64,000 bases of DNA. Source: Sanderia malayensis. Taxonomy: Eukaryota; Cnidaria; Scyphozoa; Semaeostomeae; Pelagiidae. Shown one piece after another: positions 10,501 to 23,639 of the stretch (position 1 is its first letter; each line of letters opens with the position of its first letter). The position numbers and the translations under genes are program-made. The stretch spans positions 2,470,743 through 2,534,742 of the forward strand of contig RQOL01000374.1 of NCBI GenBank assembly GCA_013076295.1. Reading direction: 5' to 3'. Under the pieces are notes generated by a model. The model had not been told where the DNA came from, did no database searches, and saw only the letters and a program-made list of their open reading frames with translations.

Positions 10501-13500
10501 ACTAATCTGCATGCATCTTACAAGTCTGGGTTGTTGAAGCAGAATCGATGTGGAAGCTGCAACAAAAACAATCGCTGAATCAAAACAACAATTCAAAGAT
10601 CAAGAAACAAAAGCAACTAATCTGCATGCATCTTACAAGTCTGGGTTGTTGAAGCAGGAATCGATGTGGAAGCTGAAACAAAAACAATCGCTGAATCAAA
10701 ACAACAATTCAAAGATCAAGAAACAAAAGCAACTAATCATGCATGCATCTTACAAGTCTGGGTTGTTGAAGCAGGAATCGATGTGGAAGCTGAACAAAAA
10801 CAATCGCTGAATCAAAACAACAATTCAAAGATCAAGAAACAAAAGCAACTAATCTGCATGCATCTTACAAGTCTGGGTTGTTGAAGCTGGAATCGATGTG
10901 GAAGCTGAAACAAAAACAATCGCTGAATCAAAACAACAATTCAAAGATCAAGAAACAAAAGCAACTAATCTGCATGCATCTTACAAGTCTGGGTTGTTGA
11001 AGCAGGAATCGATGTGGAAGCTGAAACAAAAACAATCGCTGAATCAAAACAACAATTCAAAGATCAAGAAACAAAAGCAACTAATCTGCATGCATCTTAC
11101 AAGTCTGGGTTGTTGAAGCAGGAATCGATGTGGAAGCTGAAACAAAAACAATCGCTGAATCAAAACAACAATTCAAAGATCAAGAAACAAAAGCAACTAA
11201 TCATGCATGCATCTTACAAGTCTGGGTTGTTGAAGCAGGAATCGATGTGGAAGCTGCAACAAAAACAATCGCTGAATCAAAACAACAATTCAAAGATCAA
11301 GAAACAAAAGCAACTAATCGTGCATGCATCTTACAAGTCTGGGTTGTTGAAGCAGGAATCGATGTGGAAGCTGAAACAAAAACAATCGCTGAATCAAAAC
11401 AACAATTCAAAGATCAAGAAACAAAGCAACTAATCATGCATGCATCTTACAATCTGGGTTGTTGAAGCAGGAATCGATGTGGAAGCTGCAACAAAAACAA
11501 TCGCTGAATCAAAACAACAATTCAAAGATCAAGAAACAAAAGCAACTAATCTGCATGCATCTTACAAGTCTGGGTTGTTGAAGCTGGAATCGATGTGGAA
11601 GCTGCAACAAAAACAATCGCTGAATCAAAACAACAATTCAAAGATCAAGAAACAAAAGCAACTAATCTGCATGCATCTTACAAGTCTGGGTTGTTGAAGC
11701 AGGAATCGATGTGGAAGCTGAAACAAAAACAATCGCTGAATCAAAACAACAATTCAAAGATCAAGAAACAAAAGCAACTAATCTGCATGCATCTTACAAG
11801 TCTGGGTTGTTGAAGCAGGAATCGATGTGGAAGCTGAAACAAAAACAATCGCTGAATCAAAACAACAATTCAAAGATCAAGAAACAAAAGCAACTAATCA
11901 TGCATGCATCTTACAAGTCTGGGTTGTTGAAGCAGGAATCGATGTGGAAGCTGAAACAAAAACAATCGCTGAATCAAAACAACAATTCAAAGATCAAGAA
12001 ACAAAAGCAACTAATCATGCATGCATCTTACAAGTCTGGGTTGTTGAAGCAGGAATCGATGTGGAAGCTGAAACAAAAACAATCGCTGAATCAAAACAAC
12101 AATTCAAAGATCAAGAAACAAAAGCAACTAATCATGCATGCATCTTACAAGTCTGGGTTGTTGAAGCAGGAATCGATGTGGAAGCTGAAACAAAAACAAT
12201 CGCTGAATCAAAACAACAATTCAAAGATCAAGAAACAAAAGCAACTAATCTTGCATGCATCTTACAAGTCTGGGTTGTTGAAGCTGGAATCGATGTGGAA
12301 GCTGCAACAAAAACAATCGCTGAATCAAAACAACAATTCAAAGATCAAGAAACAAAAGCAACTAATCTGCATGCATCTTACAAGTCTGGGTTGTTGAAGC
12401 AGGAATCGATGTGGAAGCTGAAACAAAAACAATCGCTGAATCAAAACAACAATTCAAAGATCAAGAAACAAAAGCAACTAATCATGCATGCATCTTACAA
12501 TCTGGGTTGTTGAAGCTGGAATCGATGTGGAAGCTGAAACAAAAACAATCGCTGAATCAAAACAACAATTCAAAGATCAAGAAACAAAAGCAACTAATCT
12601 TGCATGCATCTTAGAAGTCTGGGTTTTTGAAGCAGGAATCGATGTGGAAGCTGAAACAAAAACAATCGCTGAATCAAAACAACAATTCAAAGATCAAGAA
12701 ACAAAAGCAACTAATCATGCATGCATCTTACAAGTCTGGGTTGTTGAAGCAGGAATCGATGTGGAAGCTGAAACAAAAACAATCGCTGAATCAAAACAAC
12801 AATTCAAAGATCAAGAAACAAAAGCAACTAATCATGCATGCATCTTACAAGTCTGGGTTGTTGAAGCAGGAATCGATGTGGAAGCTGAAACAAAAACAAT
12901 CGCTGAATCAAAACAACAATTCAAAGATCAAGAAACAAAAGCAACTAATCTGCATGCATCTTACAAGTCTGGGTTGTTGAAGCAGGAATCGATGTGGAAG
13001 CTGCAACAAAAACAATCGCTGAATCAAAACAACAATTCAAAGATCAAGAAACAAAAGCAACTAATCGTGCATGCATCTTACAAGTCTGGGTTGTTGAAGC
13101 AGGAATCGATGTGGAAGTTGAAACAAAAACAATCGCTGAATCAAAACAACAATTCAAAGATCAAGAAACAAGAGCAACTAATCATGCTTGCATCTTACAA
13201 ATCTGGGTTGTTGAAGCTGGAATTGATGTGGAAGCTGCAACAAAAACAATCGCTGATTCAAAACAACAATTCAAAGATCAAGAAACAAAAGCAACTAATC
13301 TTGCATGCATCTTACAAGTCTGGGTTGTTGAAGCAGGAATCGATGTGGAAGCTGAACAAAAACAATCGCTGAATCAAAACAACAATTCAAAGATCAAGAA
13401 ACAAAAGCAACTAATCTGCATGCATCTTACAAGTCTGGGTTGTTGAAGCAGGAATCGATGTGGAAGCTGAACAAAAACAATCGCTGAATCAAAACAACAA

Positions 13501-16500
13501 TTCAAAGATCAAGAAACAAAAGCAACTAATCTGCATGCATCTTACAAGTCTGGGTTGTTGAAGCAGGAATCGATGTGGAAGCTGAAACAAAAACAATCGC
13601 TGAATCAAAACAACAATTCAAAGATCAAGAAACAAAAGCAACTAATCATGCATGCATCTTACAAGTCTGGGTTGTTGAAGCAGGAATCGATGTGGAAGCT
13701 GCAACAAAAACAATCGCTGAATCAAAACAACAATTCAAAGATCAAGAAACAAAAGCAACTAATCTGCATGCATCTTACAAGTCTGGGTTGTTGAAGCAGG
13801 AATCGATGTGGAAGCTGAAACAAAAACAATCGCTGAATCAAAACAACAATTCAAAGATCAAGAAACAAAAGCAACTAATCATGCATGCATCTTACAAGTC
13901 TGGGTTGTTGAAGCAGGAATCGATGTGGAAGCTGAAACAAAAACAATCGCTGAATCAAAACAACAATTCAAAGATCAAGAAACAAAAGCAACTAATCTGC
14001 ATGCATCTTACAAGTCTGGGTTGTTGAAGCAGGAATCGATGTGGAAGCTGAAACAAAAACAATCGCTGAATCAAAACAACAATTCAAAGATCAAGAAACA
14101 AAAGCAACTAATCTGCATGCATCTTACAAGTCTGGGTTGTTGAAGCAGGAATCGATGTGGAAGCTGAAACAAAAACAATCGCTGAATCAAAACAACAATT
14201 CAAAGATCAAGAAACAAAAGCAACTAATCTGCATGCATCTTACAAGTCTGGGTTGTTGAAGCAGGAATCGATGTGGAAGCTGAAACAAAAACAATCGCTG
14301 AATCAAAACAACAATTCAAAGATCAAGAAACAAAAGCAACTAATCTGCATGCATCTTACAAGTCTGGGTTGTTGAAGCAGGAATCGATGTGGAAGCTGAA
14401 ACAAAAACAATCGCTGAATCAAAACAACAATTCAAAGATCAAGAAACAAAAGCAACTAATCTGCATGCATCTTACAAGTCTGGGTTGTTGAAGCAGGAAT
14501 CGATGTGGAAGCTGAAACAAAAACAATCGCTGAATCAAAACAACAATTCAAAGATCAAGAAACAAAAGCAACTAATCATGCATGCATCTTACAAGTCTGG
14601 GTTGTTGAAGCGGAATCGATGTGGAAGCTGAAACAAAAACAATCGCTGAATCAAAACAACAATTCAAAGATCAAGAAACAAAAGCAACTAATCTGCATGC
14701 ATCTTACAAGTCTGGGTTGTTGAAGCAGGAATCGATGTGGAAGCTGAACAAAAACAATCGCTGAATCAAAACAACAATTCAAAGATCAAGAAACAAAAGC
14801 AACTAATCTGCATGCATCTTACAAGTCTGGGTTGTTGAAGCAGGAATCGATGTGGAAGCTGAAACAAAAACAATCGCTGAATCAAAACAACAATTCAAAG
14901 ATCAAGAAACAAAAGCAACTAATCATGCATGCATCTTACAAGTCTGGGTTGTTGAAGCAGGAATCGATGTGGAAGCTGAAACAAAAACAATCGCTGAATC
15001 AAAACAACAATTCAAAGATCAAGAAACAAAAGCAACTAATCTGCATGCATCTTACAAGTCTGGGTTGTTGAAGCAGGAATCGATGTGGAAGCTGCAACAA
15101 AAACAATCGCTGAATCAAAACAACAATTCAAAGATCAAGAAACAAAAGCAACTAATCTGCATGCATCTTACAAGTCTGGGTTGTTGAAGCAGGAATCGAT
15201 GTGGAAGCTGAAACAAAAACAATCGCTGAATCAAAACAACAATTCAAAGATCAAGAAACAAAAGCAACTAATCATGCATGCATCTTACAAGTCTGGGTTG
15301 TTGAAGCAGGAATCGATGTGGAAGCTGAAACAAAAACAATCGCTGAATCAAAACAACAATTCAAAGATCAAGAAACAAAAGCAACTAATCTGCATGCATC
15401 TTACAAGTCTGGGTTGTTGAAGCAGGAATCGATGTGGAAGCTGCAACAAAAACAATCGCTGAATCAAAACAACAATTCAAAGATCAAGAAACAAAAGCAA
15501 CTAATCTGCATGCATCTTACAAGTCTGGGTTGTTGAAGCAGGAATCGATGTGGAAGCTGAAACAAAAACAATCGCTGAATCAAAACAACAATTCAAAGAT
15601 CAAGAAACAAAAGCAACTAATCATGCATGCATCTTACAATCTGGGTTGTTGAAGCAGGAATCGATGTGGAAGCTGCAACAAAAACAATCGCTGAATCAAA
15701 ACAACAATTCAAAGATCAAGAAACAAAAGCAACTAATCTGCATGCATCTTACAAGTCTGGGTTGTTGAAGCAGGAATCGATGTGGAAGCTGAAACAAAAA
15801 CAATCGCTGAATCAAAACAACAATTCAAAGATCAAGAAACAAAAGCAACTAATCTGCATGCATCTTACAAGTCTGGGTTGTTGAAGCAGGAATCGATGTG
15901 GAAGCTGAAACAAAAACAATCGCTGAATCAAAACAACAATTCAAAGATCAAGAAACAAAAGCAACTAATCTGCATGCATCTTACAAGTCTGGGTTGTTGA
16001 AGCAGGAATCGATGTGGAAGCTGAAACAAAAACAATCGCTGAATCAAAACAACAATTCAAAGATCAAGAAACAAAAGCAACTAATCTGCATGCATCTTAC
16101 AAGTCTGGGTTGTTGAAGCAGGAATCGATGTGGAAGCTGCAACAAAAACAATCGCTGAATCAAAACAACAATTCAAAGATCAAGAAACAAAAGCAACTAA
16201 TCTGCATGCATCTTACAAGTCTGGGTTGTTGAAGCTGGAATCGATGTGGAAGCTGAACAAAAACAATCGCTGAATCAAAACAACAATTCAAAGATCAAGA
16301 AACAAAAGCAACTAATCTGCATGCATCTTACAAGTCTGGGTTGTTGAAGCAGGAATCGATGTGGAAGCTGAACAAAAACAATCGCTGAATCAAAACAACA
16401 ATTCAAAGATCAAGAAACAAAAGCAACTAATCTGCATGCATCTTACAAGTCTGGGTTGTTGAAGCAGGAATCGATGTGGAAGCTGAAACAAAAACAATCG

Positions 16501-19500
16501 CTGAATCAAAACAACAATTCAAAGATCAAGAAACAAAAGCAACTAATCATGCATGCATTTTACAAATCTGGGTTGTTGAAGCAGGAATCGATGTGGAAGC
16601 TGAACAAAAACAATCGCTGAATCAAAACAACAATTCAAAGATCAAGAAACAAAAGCAACTAATCTGCATGCATCTTACAAGTCTGGGTTGTTGAAGCAGG
16701 AATCGATGTGGAAGCTGAAACAAAAACAATCGCTGAATCAAAACAACAATTCAAAGATCAAGAAACAAAAGCAACTAATCTGCATGCATCTTACAAGTCT
16801 GGGTTGTTGAAGCAGCAATCGATGTGGAAGCTGCAACAAAAACAATCGCTGAATCAAAACAACAATTCAAAGATCAGGAAACAAAAGCAACTAATCATGC
16901 ATGCATCTTACAAGTCTAGGTTGTTGAAGCTGGAATCGATGTGGAAGCTGAAACAAAAACAATCGCTGAATCAAAACAACAATTCAAAGATCAAGAAACA
17001 AAAGCAACTAATCTGCATGCATCTTACAAGTCTGGGTTGTTGAAGCAGGAATCGATGTGGAAGCTGAACAAAAACAATCGCTGAATCAAAACAACAATTC
17101 AAAGATCAAGAAACAAAAGCAACTAATCTGCATGCATCTTACAAGTCTGGGTTGTTGAAGCAGGAATCGATGTGGAAGCTGAAACAAAAACAATCGCTGA
17201 ATCAAAACAACAATTCAAAGATCAAGAAACAAAAGCAACTAATCATGCATGCATCTTACAAGTCTGGGTTGTTGAAGCAGGAATCGATGTGGAAGCTGAA
17301 ACAAAAACAATCGCTGAATCAAAACAACAATTCAAAGATCAAGAAACAAAAGCAACTAATCTGCATGCATCTTACAAGTCTGGGTTGTTGAAGCAGGAAT
17401 CGATGTGGAAGCTGAAACAAAAACAATCGCTGAATCAAAACAACAATTCAAAGATCAAGAAACAAAAGCAACTAATCTGCATGCATCTTACAAGTCTGGG
17501 TTGTTGAAGCAGGAATCGATGTGGAAGCTGAACAAAAACAATCGCTGAATCAAAACAACAATTCAAAGATCAAGAAACAAAAGCAACTAATCTGCATGCA
17601 TCTTACAAGTCTGGGTTGTTGAAGCAGGAATCGATGTGGAAGCTGAACAAAAACAATCGCTGAATCAAAACAACAATTCAAAGATCAAGAAACAAAAGCA
17701 ACTAATCATGCATGCATCTTACAATCTGGGTTGTTGAAGCAGGAATCGATGTGGAAGCTGAACAAAAACAATCGCTGAATCAAAACAACAATTCAAAGAT
17801 CAAGAAACAAAAGCAACTAATCTGCATGCATCTTACAAGTCTGGGTTGTTGAAGCAGGAATCGATGTGGAAGCTGAAACAAAAACAATCGCTGAATCAAA
17901 ACAACAATTCAAAGATCAAGAAACAAAAGCAACTAATCTGCATGCATCTTACAAGTCTGGGTTGTTGAAGCAGGAATCGATGTGGAAGCTGAAACAAAAA
18001 CAATCGCTGAATCAAAACAACAATTCAAAGATCAAGAAACAAAAGCAACTAATCTGCATGCATCTTACAAGTCTGGGTTGTTGAAGCAGGAATCGATGTG
18101 GAAGCTGAAACAAAAACAATCGCTGAATCAAAACAACAATTCAAAGATCAAGAAACAAAAGCAACTAATCTGCATGCATCTTACAAGTCTGGGTTGTTGA
18201 AGCTGGAATCGATGTGGAAGCTGAAACAAAAACAATCGCTGAATCAAAACAACAATTCAAAGATCAAGAAACAAAAGCAACTAATCATGCATGCATTTTA
18301 CAAATCTGGGTTGTTGAAGCAGGAATCGATGTGGAAGCTGAACAAAAACAATCGCTGAATCAAAACAACAATTCAAAGATCAAGAAACAAAAGCAACTAA
18401 TCTGCATGCATCTTACAAGTCTGGGTTGTTGAAGCAGGAATCGATGTGGAAGCTGAAACAAAAACAATCGCTGAATCAAAACAACAATTCAAAGATCAAG
18501 AAACAAAAGCAACTAATCTGCATGCATCTTACAAGTCTGGGTTGTTGAAGCAGCAATCGATGTGGAAGCTGCAACAAAAACAATCGCTGAATCAAAACAA
18601 CAATTCAAAGATCAAGAAACAAAAGCAACTAATCGTGCATGCATCTTACAAGTCTGGGTTGTTGAAGCAGGAATCGATGTGGAAGCTGAAACAAAAACAA
18701 TCGCTGAATCAAAACAACAATTCAAAGATCAAGAAACAAAAGCAACTAATCATGCATGCATCTTACAAGTCTGGGTTGTTGAAGCAGGAATCGATGTGGA
18801 AGCTGAACAAAAACAATCGCTGAATCAAAACAACAATTCAAAGATCAAGAAACAAAAGCAACTAATCTGCATGCATCTTACAAGTCTGGGTTGTTGAAGC
18901 GGAATCGATGTGGAAGCTGAAACAAAAACAATCGCTGAATCAAAACAACAATTCAAAGATCAAGAAACAAAAGCAACTAATCTGCATGCATCTTACAAGT
19001 CTGGGTTGTTGAAGCAGGAATCGATGTGGAAGCTGAAACAAAAACAATCGCTGAATCAAAACAACAATTCAAAGATCAAGAAACAAAAGCAACTAATCAT
19101 GCATGCATCTTACAAGTCTGGGTTGTTGAAGCAGGAATCGATGTGGAAGCTGAACAAAAACAATCGCTGAATCAAAACAACAATTCAAAGATCAAGAAAC
19201 AAAAGCAACTAATCTGCATGCATCTTACAAGTCTGGGTTGTTGAAGCAGGAATCGATGTGGAAGCTGAAACAAAAACAATCGCTGAATGAAAACAACAAT
19301 TCAAAGATCAAGAAACAAAAGCAACTAATCATGCATGCATCTTACAAGTCTGGGTTGTTGAAGCTGGAATCGATGTGGAAGCTGAAACAAAAACAATCGC
19401 TGAATCAAAACAACAATTCAAAGATCAAGAAACAAAAGCAACTAATCTGCATGCATCTTACAAGTCTGGGTTGTTGAAGCAGGAATCGATGTGGAAGCTG

Positions 19501-20578
19501 AAACAAAAACAATCGCTGAATCAAAACAACAATTCAAAGATCAAGAAACAAAAGCAACTAATCATGCATGCATCTTACAAGTCTGGGTTGTTGAAGCAGG
19601 AATCGATGTGGAAGCTGAAACAAAAACAATCGCTGAATGAAAACAACAATTCAAAGATCAAGAAACAAAAGCAACTAATCATGCATGCATCTTACAAGTC
19701 TGGGTTGTTGAAGCAGGAATCGATGTGGAAGCTGAAACAAAAACAATCGCTGAATGAAAACAACAATTCAAAGATCAAGAAACAAAAGCAACTAATCTGC
19801 ATGCATCTTACAAGTCTGGGTTGTTGAAGCAGGAATCGATGTGGAAGCTGAAACAAAAACAATCGCTGAATCAAAACAACAATTCAAAGATCAAGAAACA
19901 AAAGCAACTAATCATGCATGCATCTTACAAGTCTGGGTTGTTGAAGCAGGAATCGATGTGGAAGCTGCAACAAAAACAATCGCTGAATCAAAACAACAAT
20001 TCAAAGATCAAGAAACAAAAGCAACTAATCTGCATGCATCTTACAAGTCTGGGTTGTTGAAGCAGGAATCGATGTGGAAGCTGAAACAAAAACAATCGCT
20101 GAATCAAAACAACAATTCAAAGATCAAGAAACAAAAGCAACTAATCATGCATGCATCTTACAAGTCTGGGTTGTTGAAGCAGGAATCGATGTGGAAGCTG
20201 AAACAAAAACAATCGCTGAATCAAAACAACAATTCAAAGATCAAGAAACAAAAGCAACTAATCATGCATGCATCTTACAATCTGGGTTGTTGAAGCAGGA
20301 ATCGATGTGGAAGCTGAACAAAAACAATCGCTGAATCAAAACAACAATTCAAAGATCAAGAAACAAAAGCAACTAATCTGCATGCATCTTACAAGTCTGG
20401 GTTGTTGAAGCAGGAATCGATGTGGAAGCTGCAACAAAAACAATCGCTGAATCAAAACAACAATTCAAAGATCAAGAAACAAAAGCAACTAATCTGCATG
20501 CATCTTACAAGTCTGGGTTGTTGAAGCAGGAATCGATGTGGAAGCTGAAACAAAAACAATCGCTGAATCAAAACAACA
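7548..20578 (+). repeat. 116/117-bp tandem satellite, about 110 units
   Basis: One head-to-tail array covers about 13 kb without interruption and ends in gap 1, so its true length is unknown. Typical landmarks in each unit are GATCAAGAAACAAAAGCAAC, GCATGCATCTTACAAGTCTG and GGAATCGATGTGGAAGCTG. Units are 117 bp (39 codons) or 116 bp. The one-base losses are mainly at AATC(A)TGCATGC (written AATCTGCATG) and at GCTGAA(A)CAAAAAC. The left third is mostly 117-bp units, the right two thirds mostly 116-bp units. Frames starting EAETKTIAESKQQ and KQKQSLNQNNNSKI are both free of stops within a unit; the third frame stops at TGTTGA. Long predicted ORFs (up to 618 codons at 7,634-9,490) come from this property. 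Unit variants change residues as often as not (CAT/CGT/CTT, GAA/GCA, GTC/ATC), which argues against protein constraint. Confidence 0.97.
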
Positions 20579-20678
20579 NNNNNNNNNNNNNNNNNNNNNN
20601 NNNNNNNNNNNNNNNNNNNNNNNNNNNNNNNNNNNNNNNNNNNNNNNNNNNNNNNNNNNNNNNNNNNNNNNNNNNNNN
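20579..20678. other. Assembly gap, exactly 100 N
   Basis: Exactly one hundred N, the usual placeholder for a gap of unknown size. It breaks the satellite array on its left and a hAT coding piece on its right. Confidence 0.99.
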
Positions 20679-21535
20679 TAGGTTTGCGGAAATGTTTAAT
20701 CCTTGACCGGTAATTATTCCAAACAGTTGCAGCGTCTTTGTCTTTTCTTCTGTTTCCTTTACGTCTTCCAACGCATGCTGTGGCCTGTGCCTTAATTCCC
20801 TGTCAAGCTCGTTGATTTGAAGGACATTATTTAAATATGGTAGCTTTGCTATAATTGGTCCAAGAGATGACGGATACAGCGTTGAGGCATTTTTGGGGTT
20901 GATACAATCCACCATATCATGATATGCACCTTTCATGTCAAATCGCTTTTGAATTTGATGGATGATTTCGATCAAAAAGTTGCGACAATCATATCGGTAT
21001 GTTTGTAGATCTGAGCTTCTAGCTCCACGCATCTCAGTCTCAGAGAGAGTATTGGTAGCAGCCATCCCGACATATACATCTTCCAACGGCAACTGATGAC
21101 TCTCTGGTTCAATTTCCTGGGCTTGCTTTGATTTCACATATTCCAAATCAAGGAAATCTGAGGTTATTTCCCTGACCAATGCTGACACTTCAGGTCTGAG
21201 AATGTTGTGGCTTCTTCAGTAGTGGCTTCTCTCTCTGAAACAAACGGTTGAATGAATTCAACCTTTGCATCTGGTGGCTCAAGAATTCCAAATGCGCTAG
21301 GGTAAATTTATTTCCCAAGGACTGATTAATCTTATCATTTGAATTTGTGGGATCCTCAGTTGTTTCAAGCAAAAAATAATGCTTTAAAGCTTCATATTGC
21401 TCCAAGATGCGATTCACACATGCTTGCAATGACAGCCATCTTGTTTGTGCAGGTGACAGAATTTTCACCGGCTCAACTTGAAAAAAGACTGAAATTCTTT
21501 GTAAGCGTTTTGGCGCTTAGAGGACCTGCTGAAAT
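20679..21535 (-). pseudogene. hAT-superfamily transposase fragment (ZBED/KIAA1586-like)
   Basis: On the minus strand, TTTCTCACATTTCAG is a good acceptor at about 21,536. It is followed by SRSSKRQNAYKEFQSF, VKILSPAQTRWLSLQACV and NRILEQYEALKHYFLLET, the conserved central block of hAT transposases. A second frame continues VSALVREITSDFLDLEYVKS, PLEDVYVGMAATNTLSE and CRNFLIEIIHQIQKRFD toward the dimerisation region, then runs into gap 1. One frameshift near 21,195-21,205 separates the two frames. In this family the protein cuts and pastes DNA with an RNase H-like core, and the C-terminal hAT dimerisation part would lie in the gap. Flanking upstream exons are not recognised nearby. Confidence 0.8.
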
Positions 21536-21539
21536 GTGA

Positions 21540-22240
21540 GAAAAACATTGATATTAATGACGGTTCTGACTCTCTGTATGTGTATGTTCTATGGTAGCCA
21601 CTCATCTAATGAATCGTCACTTGTTGACATGAAATCAAAAACTTCTTAGTCACTTTCATCTTATTGCATAATAGGAGAAGGTTCTGATTCGGTTTATTGC
21701 TCTGAAGAAACTGTCTTCTTTCTCGTCACCTCCTTCATAAATGCTCTACATAGTTATCGGGTTGCTCGCCTGTTTCTCTTTTCTTTTTCGTCTTCTTTTC
21801 CTGCCATATTTTTCTTCACTTCCACTCGTTTCTTCATCTGCATCGGTTTTGTTTTTGGTTTGAGTTTTCTGGTGGTGCCGTTTTCTTGTCAATGCTGGAG
21901 ATGTGGCCCTGAAAATCACTTTGGTATTCAGCTTTTTCTTTTATCTTTCCATCCATTTTCTTCATATAAAATGCCGTCAATATGTTCCAAATAACAACTT
22001 TTCCAAATGAAAGCTTGCATATGACCCCTTTTGATCGCTTGTTTTCCCTCCATAGTCGTATCCGGAATACGAAATCCGGTATAATAGTAATTATTATTAT
22101 TATTTAACTGTTTAACACAACTATAAAGATATTTACATTAAAAAGCATTCGATTGCACAAATGAAACCTTTGCATGATATTCGATAATGTGGAACCCACT
22201 GCTTTATGTATTTTTGTTTATTTATGAATCTTCTTGAGTT
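21540..22240. other. No gene recognised
   Basis: AT-rich with polypyrimidine runs on the plus strand (21,770-21,800). Nothing else is supported. Confidence 0.4.
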
Positions 22241-22438
22241 TTAGGAGTTAGCAAAGTCAATTTTTTTCTTAATCACAAGGGAACACAAACTGTCTATCCA
22301 TGTGTCATACTTGCATGAGTGGCCCACATAATGAATCTTCGCCATTTGTCGCTGGTGATCTCTTTCAATTATCTCAACATTGTAAAGATCTTTGCTGTTT
22401 ATCGTTGCTTCCCGTGAAGACGCATCTACGGGAAGCAT
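22241..22438 (-). pseudogene. Chromo/Tudor-knot-like domain fragment
   Basis: The 65-codon frame reads NVEIIERDHQRQMAKIHYVG then HSCKYDTWIDSL. The pattern (acidic/basic strand, K-I-H-Y-V-G, then YD.W) matches the short Tudor-knot/chromo barrel attached to several cnidarian transposon-derived proteins, where YDEW is usual. No neighbouring domain is readable, so the parent protein is unknown. The domain resemblance is from memory. Confidence 0.4.
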
Positions 22439-22857
22439 GAACCAATGTGTTTAGAACCAATCAGCAGACAGAATGCGCTGTACTTTGAAAGCGAGGCGGC
22501 ATAGCAAATGTCTCAATCAGCGCAACAAAAGTTTCATATGATTCCTCCCCAGCCATTGTTTAAAGGAAGCTATTATTCTGCTGCTTTTTATCACACCTGG
22601 TATGCTATTCTAGAGTATGCTACCCCTAACACATACAGAATTCATGCCGACGGCCCACTGGATGTGCTAGGAAGTGGAACAGTGTTCTTTATCCGGAGAT
22701 TGTATCTGACTTTATTTCTCTGGAATTAGGTCAGGCAAAAATACAGGGTTCGATGATGCAGTGTTTTGCAAATCTCCATCATCAATTTTTTTTTAAATAT
22801 TTACAGTGTCACCCCTAACTTTTTCATCAAGCGAATCCTGCTTGCTTCTCTCAAAGC

Positions 22858-23215
22858 CATTGTTTTGTAATCGTTTTCATGCATTCATATCGACTCGCCC
22901 GTCCTGTCGCATTTAGCTGGAGAAGTTTGTTTGGGATTTCATCTGTTATGGAGCTCTTTGTACTGTATGAGGCGTTTTGTGCTATGTGAGAACCAGTTAT
23001 ATGATTCCCTCACCATGAAGTCAATATGAGCTGGCATGACTTCTGCTGCTTTGCTGGCTGTGAGTTGTAGGTTGAGGCACACACATTTGAACATGACGAT
23101 TTCTGGGACCAAGTTTTTAAAATAGGTAGACACACTGAGGTGAATTCCTACCATTGTGCTGTGCCCATCATCACCGATACCAATAAGTTTTCAAGACTTA
23201 ACCAGATTCTTTGAG
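22858..23215 (-). pseudogene. Second hAT transposase fragment
   Basis: Minus-strand translation gives GIGDDGHSTMVGIHLSVSTY, then VPEIVMFKCVCLNLQLTASK and PAHIDFMVRESYNWFSHSTK. DG.STMVG contains one of the hAT catalytic aspartates, and the rest is the segment before the TRWLS block. After a stop, TDEIPNKLLQLNATGRAS resembles the TRW region with damage. It overlaps in homologous position with the copy at 21,535 (both contain the SKR..YKE segment), so it belongs to a different hAT copy rather than being an exon of the same one. Confidence 0.65.
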
Positions 23216-23639
23216 GGCCTCTTTATGGCGGCTCCTATGACCTCTGATGTTGGGGAAGCACCAAGAACAGTCTGCTAAAAGTTTGGACTTGCAAATAGAT
23301 TAAGCATTGTCAGTTTAGTGTAGAGGACTAACCAGGGACGCAAATGCAAACTTTTTTTAGGGGGGGGTGTGTGACTAAAGGACTAGATAATAATAATATA
23401 ATAGTAGGTAACTGAACTGAGTATTAGAGTGCTATTTTTCAAAGTCTTCAGGTTTGACCAGATCTGGCATGGCAGCATTGCCCATTTTGTTACAATGTGC
23501 TCAAGGTCAACATTATCGGTTAAGCCGTCATAGTGCAGCAGCAACTTTTACACCAGGTGCAACTTTGAAAAAATTGTTTCTCAGACCCTATATACACATC
23601 CAGTGTTCAAGGCTTTCCTGAGACTACGCTCAGTGGGAT

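Noticed and set aside
7548..20578. CRISPR-like array
   Set aside because: Units are nearly identical throughout their 116-117 bp with no unique spacers, and the context is eukaryotic.
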